From Erwinia phyllosphaerae (GTDB lineage Bacteria; Pseudomonadota; Gammaproteobacteria; Enterobacterales; Enterobacteriaceae): DNA of 64,000 nt. Position 1 is the first letter of the stretch. Each line of letters starts with the position of its first letter. This document shows positions 1 through 10,723 of the stretch, one piece after another. The stretch lies in assembly GCF_019132875.1 (NCBI RefSeq), contig NZ_JAHSPF010000012.1:62001-126000 (forward strand), given 5' to 3'. Under the pieces are notes generated by a model. That model did not search any database and was not told where the DNA came from. It saw only the letters and a list, made by a program, of their open reading frames with translations. The position numbers were made by a program, and so were the translations under genes.

Positions 1-435
1 ACCACCGTCACGCAAATCATCGCGATCCACAGAAGTGATAACCACATAACGCAGGCCCATATCGGCAATGGTCTGTGCCAGCTTTTCCGGCTCGTTAGCG
101 TCAGGCTGAACGGGACGGCCATGCGCCACGTCACAGAACGGGCAGCGGCGGGTACAGATAGCGCCGAGGATCATAAAAGTGGCGGTGCCGTGGTTAAAGC
201 ATTCTGCAAGGTTAGGGCAGGAAGCCTCTTCACAGACGGAGTGCAGACCGTTTTTACGCATTGCGGCTTTGATGCCCTGAATGCGGCTGGAGTCGGCAGG
301 GAGCTTGATCTTCATCCACTCCGGCTTACGTAAAATCTCGGTACGCTCGGTGACCACGGTTTTTACCGGGATCAGCGCCATCTTATCTGCGTCGCGGTAT
401 TTTACGCCGCGTTCCATCTGAATCGGTTTACTCAT
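1..435 (-). CDS. lipA: Lipoyl synthase LipA (N-terminal part; gene runs off the window)
   Basis: Radical-SAM enzyme that inserts two sulfur atoms into protein-bound octanoyl groups to make lipoyl cofactors in the cytoplasm. The first 145 residues are present, out of about 321 in E. coli. Visible are the auxiliary-cluster cysteines in the segment [12 protein letters not shown] and the radical-SAM CxxxCxxC motif in CTRRCPFC. The start [15 protein letters not shown] matches the usual N-terminus. It reads in the same direction as lipB, which supplies its octanoylated substrate. The ybeF gene found between lipA and lipB in E. coli is absent; only about 150 bp separate the two genes here. Confidence 0.97.
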   Translation of the reverse strand, partial: MSKPIQMERGVKYRDADKMALIPVKTVVTERTEILRKPEWMKIKLPADSSRIQGIKAAMRKNGLHSVCEEASCPNLAECFNHGTATFMILGAICTRRCPFCDVAHGRPVQPDANEPEKLAQTIADMGLRYVVITSVDRDDLRDGG

Positions 436-582
436 AATCTTGCAATTTCCAGGTTGGCGTGCGCTAGTCAGCCGCAAAAGAGCCGCGTGATCAATTTTTT
501 TTGATAAAAGCGAAAAAATTATATCACCTTGCACCGCGAGTTTCAGCCGGGCCGACGGAGAAAATGTGACGAAATTGTAAAG

Positions 583-1236
583 TTAAGGTTGAGCCTGCGG
601 CGTAAGCCAGTGTAGCGAGGTGATATCCAGCAGGTGCGCAAAGTGTTTTATCAGCAGCGGCTGCACATCGGCCAGCGTTACGCCGGGACGAAAAGCGCTG
701 AGCTGGGTCATTTCAAGACCGGCATAGCCACAGGGATTGATACGTAAAAAAGGCGCGAGGTCCATGTTTACATTGAGGGCCAGACCGTGAAAAGAGCTGC
801 CGTTGCGGATCCGCAAACCAAGCGAGCAGATTTTTTTGCCGTCCACGTAAACGCCGGGCGCATCGGCTCTGGCTGCGGCGGTAACGTTAAAATGGGCCAG
901 CGTATCGATAACCGTTTGTTCAATCGCGGTGACCAGCTGGCGCACGCCGATTTTGCGGCGCTTCAGATTAAGCAGGACATACATTACCTGCTGGCCAGGC
1001 CCGTGGTAGGTAACCTGGCCGCCGCGATCGCTCTGCATAACCGGAATATCACCAGGCATCAGCAAGTGCTCCGCCTTACCCGCCTGGCCCTGGGTGAAGA
1101 CGGGCGGATGTTCAACCAGCCAGATTTCGTCAGGCGTCTCTTCACCGCGCTGATTGGTAAAGTCGTGCATGGCCTGAGAAACGGGCCCCCAGGGCTGTAG
1201 CCCCAGCTGGCGAATAAGTAAGGTATCCTGATGCAT
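583..1236 (-). CDS. lipB: Octanoyltransferase LipB
   Basis: Transfers octanoyl groups from octanoyl-ACP to the lipoyl domains of 2-oxoacid dehydrogenases and the glycine cleavage H protein, the step before LipA. The 217-residue protein is close to the 213 residues of E. coli. Family motifs are intact: [12 protein letters not shown] (71-82), the substrate-site lysine in GKKICSLG (Lys135) and the catalytic cysteine in RINPCGYAG (Cys169). The start [15 protein letters not shown] aligns with the known N-terminus. It lies 17 bp downstream of ybeD on the same strand. Confidence 0.98.
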   Translation of the reverse strand: MHQDTLLIRQLGLQPWGPVSQAMHDFTNQRGEETPDEIWLVEHPPVFTQGQAGKAEHLLMPGDIPVMQSDRGGQVTYHGPGQQVMYVLLNLKRRKIGVRQLVTAIEQTVIDTLAHFNVTAAARADAPGVYVDGKKICSLGLRIRNGSSFHGLALNVNMDLAPFLRINPCGYAGLEMTQLSAFRPGVTLADVQPLLIKHFAHLLDITSLHWLTPQAQP

Positions 1237-1253
1237 AGCTGTTCCGGTCAGTT

Positions 1254-1517
1254 TTACAGCACCATACGGACGATTTCTATTTTGCCCAGCTCTTCATACA
1301 GCGTTTCCACCTGCTCAATGTGGGTAGCCGTAATGGTGATAGAAACCGAGTGGTAGTTGCCTTTGCTGCTGGGTTTGACATCCGGAGAGTAGTCGCCCGG
1401 CGCATGACGCTGAACAACTTCAACTACTTGATCAACCAGCTCTGGCTGTGCCAGACCCATCACTTTATAGGTGAAAGGCGTAGGAAATTCGAGCAGTTCT
1501 TTAAGGTTGGTTTTCAT
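1254..1517 (-). CDS. ybeD: YbeD, DUF493 family protein
   Basis: Small cytoplasmic protein of 87 residues, the same length as E. coli YbeD, with an ACT-like ferredoxin fold known from the family. Its molecular function is not established. The in-frame reading extends upstream to 1607, but [15 protein letters not shown] at 1517 is the family start and has a GGAG Shine-Dalgarno sequence just before it. Its place between dacA and lipB is conserved in enterobacteria. Confidence 0.95.
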   Translation of the reverse strand: MKTNLKELLEFPTPFTYKVMGLAQPELVDQVVEVVQRHAPGDYSPDVKPSSKGNYHSVSITITATHIEQVETLYEELGKIEIVRMVL

Positions 1518-1622
1518 AATGGCTCCGGTAAAGCTAAAACAAAGACTCCCGCCGCAGCGGGAGCCTGGATATAAATTCAATATGGGGCGCATTAAGACCG
1601 AAATCAAGCGCCCGTTGGCGGC

Positions 1623-2834
1623 TTAGCCGAACCAGTGATGGAACATCAGCTTGATGTAGTCGACGATGCGGCCAAAGAAACCGCCTTCCGGCATATCGTT
1701 CAGCACCACCAGCGGGTGCTGTTCGATGGTTTTGCCATCCAGCTGGAAGTTAATAGTGCCGACAACCTGGTTTTTCGCCAGCGGTGCATGCAGTTCGGTA
1801 TTGCTCAGCGTATAGCTGGCTTTCAGATCTTTCATGCGGCCGCGAGGGATGGTCAGGTAAACATCCTTCTGAACGCCAAGCTGAACGCGATCGCTGTTGC
1901 CGAACCAGACCGGCTCAGAAGCAAACTCTTTACCTGCTTTCAGCGGCGCGACGGTTTCAAAGAAGCGGAAGCCCCAGGTCAGCAGCTTTTTGCTTTCGGT
2001 TTCACGGCCTTTATAGGTGTGGCCGCCCATCACTGCCGAGATCAAACGCATCTGGCCTTCGGTTGCCGAGGCGACCAGGTTATAGCCCGCCGATTCGGTG
2101 TGGCCGGTTTTGATGCCGTCAACGTGCAGGCTGGTGTCCCACAGCAGACCGTTACGGTTGGTCTGGCGAATGTTGTTAAAGGTAAAATCTTTTTCTTTAT
2201 AAACGGCGTATTCATCCGGCACGTCACGGATCAGCGCCTGGCCAATCAGCGCCATATCGCGCGCCGAGCTGTACTGGCCGTCCGCGTCAAGGCCGTGTAC
2301 GGTCTGGAAGTGGGTGTTTTGCAGGCCAATCGCCTTAACATAGTTGTTCATCAGGCCGACAAAAGCGTCCTGGCTGCCCGCGACGTAATCTGCCATCGCT
2401 ACGCAAGCGTCGTTACCTGACTGCAACACGATGCCGCGAGTCAGCTGGGAAACCGGTACGCGATCGCCCGGTTTCAGAAACATCAGCGAAGAACCTTTAA
2501 ACACCGGGTTACCGGTAGCCCAGGCATCTTTACCTACGGTGACCACGTCGTCCTGGTGAATTTTGCCTGCTTTTACCGCCTGACCAATTACATAGCTGGT
2601 CATCATTTTAGTCAGGCTGGCCGGATCGCGGCGCGCGTCAGCGTTTTTTTCAGCCAGCACTTTGCCTGAGTTGTAGTCGATCAGGACATAGGCTTCGGCA
2701 TCAATGTCCGGTACGCCGGGGATCATGGTTTTGATGTTTACATCTTCGGCATGGGCGAAGGTAGTGAGGCTAAGGGCAATCAGCGAACCAGCCGCCAGAC
2801 GTTTAAGCTGTTGGGAAGAGGTCAGAATATTCAT
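1623..2834 (-). CDS. dacA: D-alanyl-D-alanine carboxypeptidase PBP5 (DacA)
   Basis: Periplasmic, inner-membrane-anchored penicillin-binding protein that trims the terminal D-Ala from peptidoglycan pentapeptides and helps maintain rod shape. The signal peptide ends at about residue 29 (AHA). Active-site motifs are SLTK (Ser73-Lys76), SGN (139-141) and KTG near residue 240. The C-terminus [13 protein letters not shown] is the amphipathic membrane anchor typical of PBP5. The start at 2834 gives 403 residues, the same as E. coli; an ATG seven codons upstream (2855) is possible, and neither has a strong ribosome-binding site. Confidence 0.97.
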   Translation of the reverse strand: MNILTSSQQLKRLAAGSLIALSLTTFAHAEDVNIKTMIPGVPDIDAEAYVLIDYNSGKVLAEKNADARRDPASLTKMMTSYVIGQAVKAGKIHQDDVVTVGKDAWATGNPVFKGSSLMFLKPGDRVPVSQLTRGIVLQSGNDACVAMADYVAGSQDAFVGLMNNYVKAIGLQNTHFQTVHGLDADGQYSSARDMALIGQALIRDVPDEYAVYKEKDFTFNNIRQTNRNGLLWDTSLHVDGIKTGHTESAGYNLVASATEGQMRLISAVMGGHTYKGRETESKKLLTWGFRFFETVAPLKAGKEFASEPVWFGNSDRVQLGVQKDVYLTIPRGRMKDLKASYTLSNTELHAPLAKNQVVGTINFQLDGKTIEQHPLVVLNDMPEGGFFGRIVDYIKLMFHHWFG

Positions 2835-2958
2835 GTTGGGGACGACAACATCCATGGCTAAGTTAAAAAAAGTGACTCACTATAGCAAATGCGTTTCTGC
2901 CCGGCATCCGTCTTTACCTGCCGGAACGGCGTGGCGCAGACGGATTTCCGGACATCGG

Positions 2959-4083
2959 TCACATTTTACCAGAGGCTGTGGTCACGAAAGAGGTAAGGCT
3001 GGCTTCGCTGGAAAGACGCTGCTGTAGCGCAGCGGCCTGTTGGCGCGAGGTAAAGTGGCCTAGCTGGACGCGATAAACGTTGCCGCGTGCGTCAACGCTT
3101 CCCGGTACGCCAAACTTTTTACTCAACGACGTCATCAGCTGTTGCGCTCGCGTTGCGTCGCTCAGCGCACCGGCCTGCACAACGTAAACCGTACCGCCTG
3201 TGGCCGCGACTGGCGCAGCAGCAACGGGCGCTGGAGCAGCAACGGGCGCTGCGGTTTGCGGAGCCGCTACGGGAGCGGGTTCCGGCTCGTTACCTTCCAG
3301 CACGCCATTAGGCAGCGGCTGCGGTGCGCCTAAAAAGCCGCTGCTGCGTACCGGCGCGCCCATATTGTCGTCGCTGCTGAGCGTGCTGTTATCAACAGGA
3401 CGGGTTGCCGGTTCGGCTGGCGTTGCAGCAGGCTGCGTACTGGCTGACGAGGGATCCACGGCAGCGGCCCCCATCGTTACCATACCGCCGCTGAGATCGG
3501 GACGCGGCGGCAGGGCATAGTTCTGTTTCGCTACCGTGGTCCCAATAGTACCGGGGCCGGACAGCGAGCCGTCTGGCGCGACCTTGATATAGTCCACTTT
3601 TACGCGGCTATTATTGGAGATATTCAGGCGATCGCCGGCCGCTTTTGAGAGATCGATAATGCGGCCTGGCTTATAAGGCCCGCGATCGTTAACGCGCACC
3701 ACTATCTGGCGGCCGTTGGCGAGGTTAGTCACGCGTACGTAAGCGGGCAGAGGCAGCGTTGGATGAGCGGCGGTCAACGCCTGCGAATCGTACGTTTCGC
3801 CAATGGCGGTACGCGTACCGTCCGCTTCTTCGCCATACCAGCTTGCCAGCCCGGTTTCGCTAAAGTTGTCCGGGTTTTTCACAATGCGGTAGTTCTGGCC
3901 GTTAACCCGATAATCCTGGTTGGCATTCGGGCTAAGGGGTTCGTAGCGCGGCTCCACGCCGCCAATTTCCACTACGGGACCGTTATAGGCCTGCTGTTGG
4001 GTAACAGGTGCCTGCTGTTGTTCAGTAGTACAGCCAGCCAGCAGTGCCGCCGTCAGGCCAATCCAGAGCCAATCCTTACGCAT
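2959..4083 (-). CDS. rlpA: Septal-ring lytic transglycosylase RlpA (lipoprotein)
   Basis: Outer-membrane lipoprotein of 374 residues. The lipobox LLAGC places the lipidated cysteine at residue 18. A double-psi beta-barrel domain (about 77-170, with GLASWYGEEADGTRTA and VRVNDRGPY) is followed by a Pro/Ala-rich low-complexity linker (about 200-295). A SPOR domain ends the protein (about 297-374) and binds denuded glycan strands at the division site. In Pseudomonas aeruginosa RlpA is a lytic transglycosylase; E. coli RlpA showed no such activity, so the activity of this one is open. It sits 9 bp downstream of mrdB. Confidence 0.95.
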   Translation of the reverse strand: MRKDWLWIGLTAALLAGCTTEQQQAPVTQQQAYNGPVVEIGGVEPRYEPLSPNANQDYRVNGQNYRIVKNPDNFSETGLASWYGEEADGTRTAIGETYDSQALTAAHPTLPLPAYVRVTNLANGRQIVVRVNDRGPYKPGRIIDLSKAAGDRLNISNNSRVKVDYIKVAPDGSLSGPGTIGTTVAKQNYALPPRPDLSGGMVTMGAAAVDPSSASTQPAATPAEPATRPVDNSTLSSDDNMGAPVRSSGFLGAPQPLPNGVLEGNEPEPAPVAAPQTAAPVAAPAPVAAAPVAATGGTVYVVQAGALSDATRAQQLMTSLSKKFGVPGSVDARGNVYRVQLGHFTSRQQAAALQQRLSSEASLTSFVTTASGKM

Positions 4084-4092
4084 ATAAGCCTC

Positions 4093-5205
4093 TTAAACGC
4101 TTTTTGACAACAGTTTACGGTGGGTGTGAATCGACATGATAATGCCAAATCCGGCCATCAGGACGATAAGGGCGGAGCCGCCATAGCTGACCAGCGGCAG
4201 CGGGACGCCAACCACCGGTAATATACCGCTGACCATACCAATATTCACAAAAACATACACAAAGAAAATCAACATCAGGCCGCCTGCCATGACTCTGCCG
4301 AAGGTGGTTTGCGCCCGCGCCGCCATTAGCAGGCCGCGCATGATCACCAGAATATAAAGCACCAGCAGCACCAGCACGCCCACCAGACCAAGCTCTTCGG
4401 CCAGCACGGCAAAGATAAAGTCCGTATGGCGTTCGGGTAAGAACTCCAGCTGCGATTGCGTGCCGTGCAGCCAGCCTTTGCCGCGCAGGCCGCCGGAGCC
4501 GATGGCAATTTTAGACTGGATAATATGATAGCCTGCGCCCAGCGGGTCGCTTTCCGGATCAAGCAGCATCATCACGCGGTCGCGCTGGTAATCATGCATT
4601 AAAAAGAACCAGAGTACCGGGACAAAAGCCGCAACCAGCAGCACCGCGACCAGAATCAGCTTCCAGCTCATACCGGAAAGAAACAGCACAAACAGCCCGG
4701 AAGCCGCAATCAGGATGGCCGTGCCGAGGTCGGGCTGCGCGGCGACCAGCAGCGTAGGCATAAAAATCAGCACCAGCGCGATGGCGGTATTTTTTAACGT
4801 CGGGGGGCAGATGTCGCGGTTAATAAAGCGCGCGACCATCAGCGGCACGGCGATTTTCGCTATTTCCGAAGGCTGAAAGCGCACGATGCCCAAATCCAGC
4901 CAGCGCTGCGCGCCTTTACTGATGTGGCCAAAGGCATCAACGGCCACCAGCAGCACCACGCAAAGAATATAAAGATAGGGTGCCCAGCCTTCATATACGC
5001 GCGGCGGGATCTGCGCCATGACCAGCATAATAACGATACCCATCGCTATCTGGCCCAGCTTGCGCTCCATCATGCCCGGATCCTGGCCGCTGGCGCTCCA
5101 GATCACCAGCGCGCTGTAGACCAGCAGGGCAGAGATTAAAATAAAAAAGGTGGGATCGACGTGGATTCTCGTCCAGATAGTGCTTTTCTGATGACGATCG
5201 TTCAT
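4093..5205 (-). CDS. mrdB: Peptidoglycan glycosyltransferase RodA (MrdB)
   Basis: SEDS-family integral membrane polymerase that builds glycan strands during cell elongation, together with PBP2. The 370-residue protein is almost entirely hydrophobic, with about ten predicted membrane segments. It carries the SEDS hallmarks [12 protein letters not shown] near the C-terminus and [10 protein letters not shown] in the middle. It starts 2 bp after the stop of mrdA, so the two subunits of the elongation synthase are translated as a unit. Confidence 0.98.
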   Translation of the reverse strand: MNDRHQKSTIWTRIHVDPTFFILISALLVYSALVIWSASGQDPGMMERKLGQIAMGIVIMLVMAQIPPRVYEGWAPYLYILCVVLLVAVDAFGHISKGAQRWLDLGIVRFQPSEIAKIAVPLMVARFINRDICPPTLKNTAIALVLIFMPTLLVAAQPDLGTAILIAASGLFVLFLSGMSWKLILVAVLLVAAFVPVLWFFLMHDYQRDRVMMLLDPESDPLGAGYHIIQSKIAIGSGGLRGKGWLHGTQSQLEFLPERHTDFIFAVLAEELGLVGVLVLLVLYILVIMRGLLMAARAQTTFGRVMAGGLMLIFFVYVFVNIGMVSGILPVVGVPLPLVSYGGSALIVLMAGFGIIMSIHTHRKLLSKSV

Positions 5206-5207
5206 GG

Positions 5208-7112
5208 TTATTCGCCTTCGTAGCCAGACGGCACCGGGGCGGCGTCTGGCAGGTTAGTATTGTTGTCCCCGAGCATAATGTGATCGAGGATTTGACGCAT
5301 GATGGTGCCGACTGCCGGACCGGCGCCGCCGTTTTCCAGGATCATCGCCACCGCCACGCGCGGCTTGTCATAGGGCGCGAAAGCGGTCATCAGCTTGTGG
5401 TCACGCAGCAGCGCGGAAATTTTATGGGCGTTATAGGTTTCGTTCTCTTTCAGACCAAATACCTGAGCCGTACCTGACTTGGCGGCGATTTTATACGGCG
5501 CGTCAGCAAAGCTTTTGCGCGCCGTCCCGTTTGGGCGGTTTGCTACGCCGTACATACCGTCTTTGGCAATTTCCCAGTTACCGGAATGAATGTCGGCCAC
5601 GGGCGGAATGTCGGGCTGTTTCCAGGGCACTCTGACGTTGTTTAGCGCGTTGGACATCATCAAATGCGGCGTACGCACCACGCCGTCGTTAATCAGAATC
5701 ATCATCGCTTTATTCATCTGCACCGGGGTAGCCGTCCAGTAACCCTGGCCGATGCCGACCGGAATGGTGTCGCCCTGGTACCAGGGTTTTTTAAAGCGCT
5801 TCATCTTCCATTCGCGGGTAGGCATATTGCCTGCGGTCTCTTCCACCAGATCGATCCCGGAAAGATGGCCATAGCCAAATTTACCCATCCATTCGGAAAG
5901 GCGATCGATGCCCATGTCATAGGCGACCTGATAGAAAAAGGTATCGGCCGACTCTTCCAGCGACTTCGTGACGTTCAGATGGCCGTGCCCCCAGTGTTTC
6001 CAGTCGCGAAACCGCTTTTCAGAGCCGGGAAGCTGCCACCAGCCGGGATCGAACAGGCTGGTGTTCTTGTTAATCACCCCGGCAGAGAGGGCGGAAACGG
6101 CAATATAAGGCTTCACTGTAGAGGCGGGCGGGTAGGCGCCCTGGGTCGCGCGGTTAATCAGCGGCCGGTCAGGATCTTTCAGCAGCTGGCTATAGTCCTT
6201 ACTGCTGATACCGTCGACAAACAGGTTCGGATCGTAGCTTGGCATGGAAACCATGGCCAGGATTTCGCCGTTGCGCGGGTCGGTTACCACCACGGCGGCG
6301 CGGCTACCGGCCAGCAGCGTTTCGATATACTGCTGCAGTTTAAGGTCGATGGTGAGCCAGATATCCTGGCCGGCCTGCGGCGGCTGCTCGTGCAGCTGTC
6401 GGATAACGCGGCCGCGGTTATTAACCTCTACCTCTTCGTAGCCGGTTTTGCCGTGCAGTAAATCTTCGTAATAGCGTTCGATGCCCAGCTTGCCGATATC
6501 GTGCGTGGCCGCGTAGTTCGGCCATTTGCCTGCTTTATCCAGCCGGTCAACGTCGCGATCGTTGATTTTAGAAACGTAGCCAAGCACGTGGGTCAGGGCA
6601 GAGCTGTAGGGATAGTAGCGGCGCTGGTAGCCCTTCACCTCTACGCCGGGAAAGGCGTACTGGTTGACGGCAAAACGGGCAACCTGCACTTCATTCAGGC
6701 CGGTTTTAAGCGGAATAGAGGTAAAGCGGCGCGAGCGCTTGCGCTCTTTTTCAAAAGCGACAATATCTTCGTCGGTCAAATCGACCACCGACCGTAGCGC
6801 CAGCAGCGTTTTTTCCAGGCTTTCGACCTTTTCCGGCACCAGCTCAATCTGGTAAATGGTGCGGTTTAGCGCCAGCGGCGTGCCGTTGCGGTCAAAGATA
6901 ATGCCGCGGCTGGGCGCGACGGGCACCAGCTTGATGCGGTTCTCATTGGAACGGGTACTGTAATCGGTATAGCGAATAATTTGCAGATGGTAGAGGTTAG
7001 CGATCAGCACGCCGGAAAGCAGTAAGATGCCGAAAAAAGCGATCATTGCCCGCCGAACAAACAGCGTCTGTTCGGCGGTATAGTCACGAAAGGCGTTACG
7101 TTGTAATTTCAT
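5208..7112 (-). CDS. mrdA: Penicillin-binding protein 2 (MrdA)
   Basis: Class B transpeptidase that crosslinks peptidoglycan in the elongasome and partners with RodA. There is a short cytoplasmic N-terminus, one membrane segment (about 22-44), a pedestal region, and a transpeptidase domain with STVK (Ser near 330), SAD and KSGTAQV motifs. The length of 634 residues matches the family. It is the promoter-proximal gene of the mrdA-mrdB-rlpA group; rlmH lies 28 bp upstream on the same strand. Confidence 0.98.
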   Translation of the reverse strand: MKLQRNAFRDYTAEQTLFVRRAMIAFFGILLLSGVLIANLYHLQIIRYTDYSTRSNENRIKLVPVAPSRGIIFDRNGTPLALNRTIYQIELVPEKVESLEKTLLALRSVVDLTDEDIVAFEKERKRSRRFTSIPLKTGLNEVQVARFAVNQYAFPGVEVKGYQRRYYPYSSALTHVLGYVSKINDRDVDRLDKAGKWPNYAATHDIGKLGIERYYEDLLHGKTGYEEVEVNNRGRVIRQLHEQPPQAGQDIWLTIDLKLQQYIETLLAGSRAAVVVTDPRNGEILAMVSMPSYDPNLFVDGISSKDYSQLLKDPDRPLINRATQGAYPPASTVKPYIAVSALSAGVINKNTSLFDPGWWQLPGSEKRFRDWKHWGHGHLNVTKSLEESADTFFYQVAYDMGIDRLSEWMGKFGYGHLSGIDLVEETAGNMPTREWKMKRFKKPWYQGDTIPVGIGQGYWTATPVQMNKAMMILINDGVVRTPHLMMSNALNNVRVPWKQPDIPPVADIHSGNWEIAKDGMYGVANRPNGTARKSFADAPYKIAAKSGTAQVFGLKENETYNAHKISALLRDHKLMTAFAPYDKPRVAVAMILENGGAGPAVGTIMRQILDHIMLGDNNTNLPDAAPVPSGYEGE

Positions 7113-7140
7113 CCGCTGCTTTAATCTGTCCCGTTAAGCT

Positions 7141-7611
7141 CTATTCGCGATGGTAAGGATGGTTGGTCGTAATACTCCATGCCCGATAAAGGCTCTCGGC
7201 CACCAGCACGCGTACCAGCGGATGAGGCAGGGTCAGCGCGGAGAGCGACCAGCTCTGCTCGGCTGCCGCTTTGCAGGCCGGTGCCAGTCCTTCCGGGCCG
7301 CCGATCAGCAGGCTGACATCGCGGCCATCCTGCTTCCAGCGCTCCAGCTGCGTAGCCAGCTGCGGGGTTTCCCACGGCTGGCCCGGAATATCCAGCGTGA
7401 CGATGCGGTTGCCTTTACCCGTGGCGGCCAGCATCGCTTCGCCTTCTTTTTCCAGAATGCGTTTAATGTCGGCGTTTTTTCCGCGCTTGCCGGCCGGCAC
7501 TTCGGTCAGCTCAAACGGCATATCCTTGGGAAAACGACGCAGGTATTCCAGAAATCCGGTTTGCACCCAATCCGGCATTTTGGTGCCGACGGCGACCAGC
7601 TGCAGCTTCAC
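7141..7611 (-). CDS. rlmH: 23S rRNA pseudouridine-1915 N3-methyltransferase RlmH
   Basis: SPOUT-family SAM-dependent enzyme that methylates pseudouridine 1915 in helix 69 of 23S rRNA on assembled 70S ribosomes. The 156-residue protein has the SPOUT knot sequence [11 protein letters not shown] and the C-terminal [20 protein letters not shown]. The start codon is GTG at 7611, as is usual in this gene. It follows rsfS by 3 bp, a conserved pairing of two ribosome-acting genes. Confidence 0.97.
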   Translation of the reverse strand: MKLQLVAVGTKMPDWVQTGFLEYLRRFPKDMPFELTEVPAGKRGKNADIKRILEKEGEAMLAATGKGNRIVTLDIPGQPWETPQLATQLERWKQDGRDVSLLIGGPEGLAPACKAAAEQSWSLSALTLPHPLVRVLVAESLYRAWSITTNHPYHRE

Positions 7612-7614
7612 TCG

Positions 7615-7932
7615 TTAACTCCAGAGTTTTTCGAGTTCGTAGAGGCGGCGGCTCTCTTCCTGCATGACGTGCACAATAACATCGCCGAGGTCGACCACAA
7701 CCCAATCAGCGGCTGCTTTGCCATCAACGCCGAGCGGCTTCAGGCCCGCGGCGCGCGATTCCTGCACGACGTGATCGGCGATAGATGCCACGTGACGCGT
7801 GGAGGTGCCGGTACAGATAATCATGCAATCGGTAATACTGGATTTGCCCTGTACGTTAACAGACACAATATCCTGGCCTTTCAGGTCATCGATTTTATCA
7901 ATGACAAATTCCTGGAGTGCTTGACCTTGCAA
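7615..7932 (-). CDS. rsfS: Ribosomal silencing factor RsfS
   Basis: Binds ribosomal protein uL14 and blocks joining of the ribosomal subunits when nutrients run low. The 105 residues match E. coli RsfS almost throughout, including [14 protein letters not shown] and the C-terminal [17 protein letters not shown]. The start codon is TTG at 7932 behind a GAGGGG Shine-Dalgarno sequence. In E. coli cobC and nadD lie upstream; here a chitinase gene takes the place of cobC. Confidence 0.97.
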   Translation of the reverse strand: MQGQALQEFVIDKIDDLKGQDIVSVNVQGKSSITDCMIICTGTSTRHVASIADHVVQESRAAGLKPLGVDGKAAADWVVVDLGDVIVHVMQEESRRLYELEKLWS

Positions 7933-8161
7933 AAGGTTCCCCTCTGAATACGGTTAGAACGAGATGGTTTTCCGCCAGGCGGAAAGACTATTATCCCATG
8001 TCGGCGCGGAAGATCCACGATCCTGTACTGAATAATTGTGAGCTGATGTCGCTGCTCGCTAAAAATCCTGGCAGCGGAGGATAACAGCCCCGGCCTGAGA
8101 GTCAATGGCGGCGGCGCTTCCTTTACTTTAGAAAAAGAGTGAATACGTGGGCAGGAGGTAA

Positions 8162-8189
8162 AGCGGAAGAGGGGATTACCTCTTCCGCT
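8162..8189 (-). terminator. Hairpin after the chitinase gene, probable terminator
   Basis: An 11-bp perfect stem (8162-8172 with 8179-8189) and a 6-base loop lie a few bases past the chitinase stop codon. The following U-tract on the minus strand is short (TTTA), so termination may be partial. Confidence 0.55.
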
Positions 8190-8197
8190 GGCGTTAA

Positions 8198-9871
8198 CTA
8201 TTTATCGGTAATAACCAGGTCAGGGAAATGCGCTTTTACGCATTCGGCATAATCGCCCTTTTTAAATGCGCTATAAGGTGTCTGATAACCCACCAGTTTA
8301 CAGGCATAGCTCTTGCCGCCAGGATTTTGCGCGCTGTAGTCCCAGTTCTCTTCCCAGTAGATGGGTAACGCGCCGGCACCGCCTTCCGCAAACTGTTTCA
8401 TATTTTTACAGCCCAGCACCTCACCCTCGGCAATCGGTACATTCAGCTCTTTGGCAAAAGCTTCGTAGTATTTAATACGGTTGAGTGACTGAGCCACCTC
8501 GACGCTGCCGCCGCACTCGACGCCGCCGTTGATAATCTGCGTGGTCACGCCAAAGCCAGGCACCAGGCCATCCGCTTTATCCTGCGCGTTAGGTTGCCAT
8601 GTTCCATCAATAACAAACTGCATGCTGGGTTTCGGCGGCTGCGGGTAGATATAGAAGAAGATGGCGCTGGCCAGGTTCAGCCACGTATCGGCTACCAGTT
8701 CTGGTTTATCAAGCAGCACGCGCACGTCGCCATACATCGCCTCTGAGAACGGGCCATAGTTGTAGTTGTAGCTAAGCTGCTTGGCACCGCGGCCAAAATA
8801 GCTCAGATAGCGGCCTTCTTTATCCTTGCCGCACGGCCAGGCTTTGCCCTGCCAGGTATCCGGATTACATTCGCCGTTGTAGCCGTTCGGCTGGCCTTCA
8901 ACCCAGCCCATCTCACGTACCCAGTGCAGGCCCTGACGCCATTCAGGCACGTCGCCATGAACATTGTGTTCGCCGGTTTCCTGGGAAAAGTGCGCAAACA
9001 TGGTTGCCAGCGTTTTGCGGCAGATCTGATCTGCATCACGACCGTCGGTATAGTCACCGCAAAGACGAGGGAATTTACCCACGGCCTTCAGGAAATTATC
9101 GTAGGTATAGGCGGCGTCGCGGCGTGGGAACAGATAATCCCAGCGTGCGGCATCAATAATTTTTTCCACGCGCTGCACGTTGGACGGATTATCTTTTGCG
9201 CCAGCGGTGATTTTTTCTACCCGGTCGTTGTCCAGCGTGGCAATAGAAGCGATGACTTCGCTCATCAGGCCACCGCTGGTCAACTGCGTTTCTGCTTTTT
9301 CCAACTCGCTGCGGGAGAGCTTCATCGTGGCTTCTGGCTGACTGCCGTCGGCATCATCGCTGCCGTTGCCGGTATAGAGAGACCAGGCAGATGCCCAGCC
9401 GTGGCCAACGCCAGGCTCATAGGCCAGCGCGCTGCCGCTACACCAGGCCGCGACCCCTTCTTTACAGATATAATCTTTGCCGGCGTTGCTGACGATATCG
9501 CCTGATTTATAAGCCGTGCCTGCTACGTAAGGCGGGTAGTCGGACGGGGTTACATCCGGTACCGGATCGGGTTCCGGTGTAACGTCGGGGGTCGGCTGCG
9601 GCGTCACATCTGACTCATTGTCAGGCGTGCCGTTGTCCTGCACCAGCTCCCACGGCGTTTCCCATGGATTAGCGACTATTGCATCCGGACGCTGGCCTTC
9701 GCCCACCCACCATTTGGCGTGATAAGTTTTACCGTCCAGCGTGACGTAAGATCCTGCGGGATAAGTTTGCTGTGGGTTATACAGGTCGTGAGCAAAAGCA
9801 TTACAGGAAATGGCTATACAGCTGGCAAGCAGTAATTTTTTTATACATCTTTTTTTTCGTTCAATCTTCAT
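8198..9871 (-). CDS. Secreted GH19 chitinase with two chitin-binding modules
   Basis: Predicted to hydrolyse chitin outside the cytoplasm. A basic signal peptide ends at about residue 27 (AFA). A CBM5/12-type module follows (about 29-78, with [20 protein letters not shown] and WETPWELV). Next come an acidic Pro/Thr linker with three DVTP units (about 79-112) and a second CBM5/12-like module (about 113-168). The GH19 catalytic domain occupies about 235-545, with FSQETGEHN (Glu298 and Glu301 are catalytic candidates) and [18 protein letters not shown]19 enzymes act on chitin with inversion. The gene occupies the position of cobC between rsfS and nadD, on the same strand. About 190 A+T-rich bases separate it from nadD, so it probably has its own promoter. 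Substrate preference cannot be read from sequence. Confidence 0.93.
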   Translation of the reverse strand: MKIERKKRCIKKLLLASCIAISCNAFAHDLYNPQQTYPAGSYVTLDGKTYHAKWWVGEGQRPDAIVANPWETPWELVQDNGTPDNESDVTPQPTPDVTPEPDPVPDVTPSDYPPYVAGTAYKSGDIVSNAGKDYICKEGVAAWCSGSALAYEPGVGHGWASAWSLYTGNGSDDADGSQPEATMKLSRSELEKAETQLTSGGLMSEVIASIATLDNDRVEKITAGAKDNPSNVQRVEKIIDAARWDYLFPRRDAAYTYDNFLKAVGKFPRLCGDYTDGRDADQICRKTLATMFAHFSQETGEHNVHGDVPEWRQGLHWVREMGWVEGQPNGYNGECNPDTWQGKAWPCGKDKEGRYLSYFGRGAKQLSYNYNYGPFSEAMYGDVRVLLDKPELVADTWLNLASAIFFYIYPQPPKPSMQFVIDGTWQPNAQDKADGLVPGFGVTTQIINGGVECGGSVEVAQSLNRIKYYEAFAKELNVPIAEGEVLGCKNMKQFAEGGAGALPIYWEENWDYSAQNPGGKSYACKLVGYQTPYSAFKKGDYAECVKAHFPDLVITDK

Positions 9872-10060
9872 TGTATTAGTCCCAAACTGAGGTCTGATTT
9901 TAATAAAAGCGCGGTTATTTTTTATTGGCAGGCGACAGGCGGGATTTTAAACAGGGAATATCTGCACGGGAAATTATTAATAATTAATTTACGGTGCTAT
10001 TAATATGAATAAGAAGAGATAAGATTAATCTTGATGGCTGTTTTTGTTGCGGGGGATTTA

Positions 10061-10723
10061 TTAACTGTCTTGCGGTAAATAAAGCTTCTGTTGATCAATC
10101 CAGCGAATAACCGAGGCGGGCAGCAAATTATCACAGGGAAGTCCGGCATGGCGACGCGTGCGGATTTCCGTGGCGGAAATGGGCCAGAGAGCGGTTTCCG
10201 CCAGGAAAACCGAACCGGCAGGTTGCTGATGCAGTTGAGATATATTTTTTGTCCGATGGCTATCCAGCCAGCGCTGCTGTTCTGGCGTTGCCATTTCTTC
10301 CGCATAGCCAGGGCGTTTACAGACCAGCAAATGGCAATAATCGAGCAGCTCCTGCCAGCGATGCCATTTATGTAGCGTCAGCAAAGAATCCTGGCCGATA
10401 ATAAAACCTAGCGGCTGCTGCTTACCGCGTTCACGACGAATATCAATTAAGGTTTCAATCGTCCATGAAGGCGTCTGGCGATTAAGTTCGCGCTGGTCAA
10501 TATTAAAAAGCGGATGGTCAGCTATCGCCAGTGAAATCATTTTCACCCGCTGAGCAGGGGAGGCTTCCGGCTGTGGACGATGCGGCGGCACGTTATTTGG
10601 CAGCAGCGTTACCTGCTGAAGATTAAGCTGCGCGGCCAGCGCTTCAACGGGACGAAGATGCCCAAAGTGAATGGGATCAAAGGTGCCGCCAAACAGGGCC
10701 TGTAGTGCTGGTGTTTCAGACAT
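10061..10723 (-). CDS. nadD: Nicotinate-nucleotide adenylyltransferase NadD
   Basis: Adenylates nicotinate mononucleotide to deamido-NAD in NAD biosynthesis. The 220-residue protein has the nucleotidyltransferase motif [11 protein letters not shown] near the N-terminus and the C-terminal ISATEIRTR signature. The start [17 protein letters not shown] at 10723 overlaps the end of holA by 8 bp, so the two are translationally linked. Reading frames extending further upstream lie inside holA and are not needed. Confidence 0.97.
   Translation of the reverse strand: MSETPALQALFGGTFDPIHFGHLRPVEALAAQLNLQQVTLLPNNVPPHRPQPEASPAQRVKMISLAIADHPLFNIDQRELNRQTPSWTIETLIDIRRERGKQQPLGFIIGQDSLLTLHKWHRWQELLDYCHLLVCKRPGYAEEMATPEQQRWLDSHRTKNISQLHQQPAGSVFLAETALWPISATEIRTRRHAGLPCDNLLPASVIRWIDQQKLYLPQDS

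Noticed and set aside
1635-2420. Long plus-strand open frame (261 codons) opposite dacA
   Set aside because: It is the reverse complement of a well-supported dacA coding region and has no family resemblance or ribosome-binding site. Similar antisense frames opposite mrdA, leuS, pgm and miaB were dropped for the same reason.
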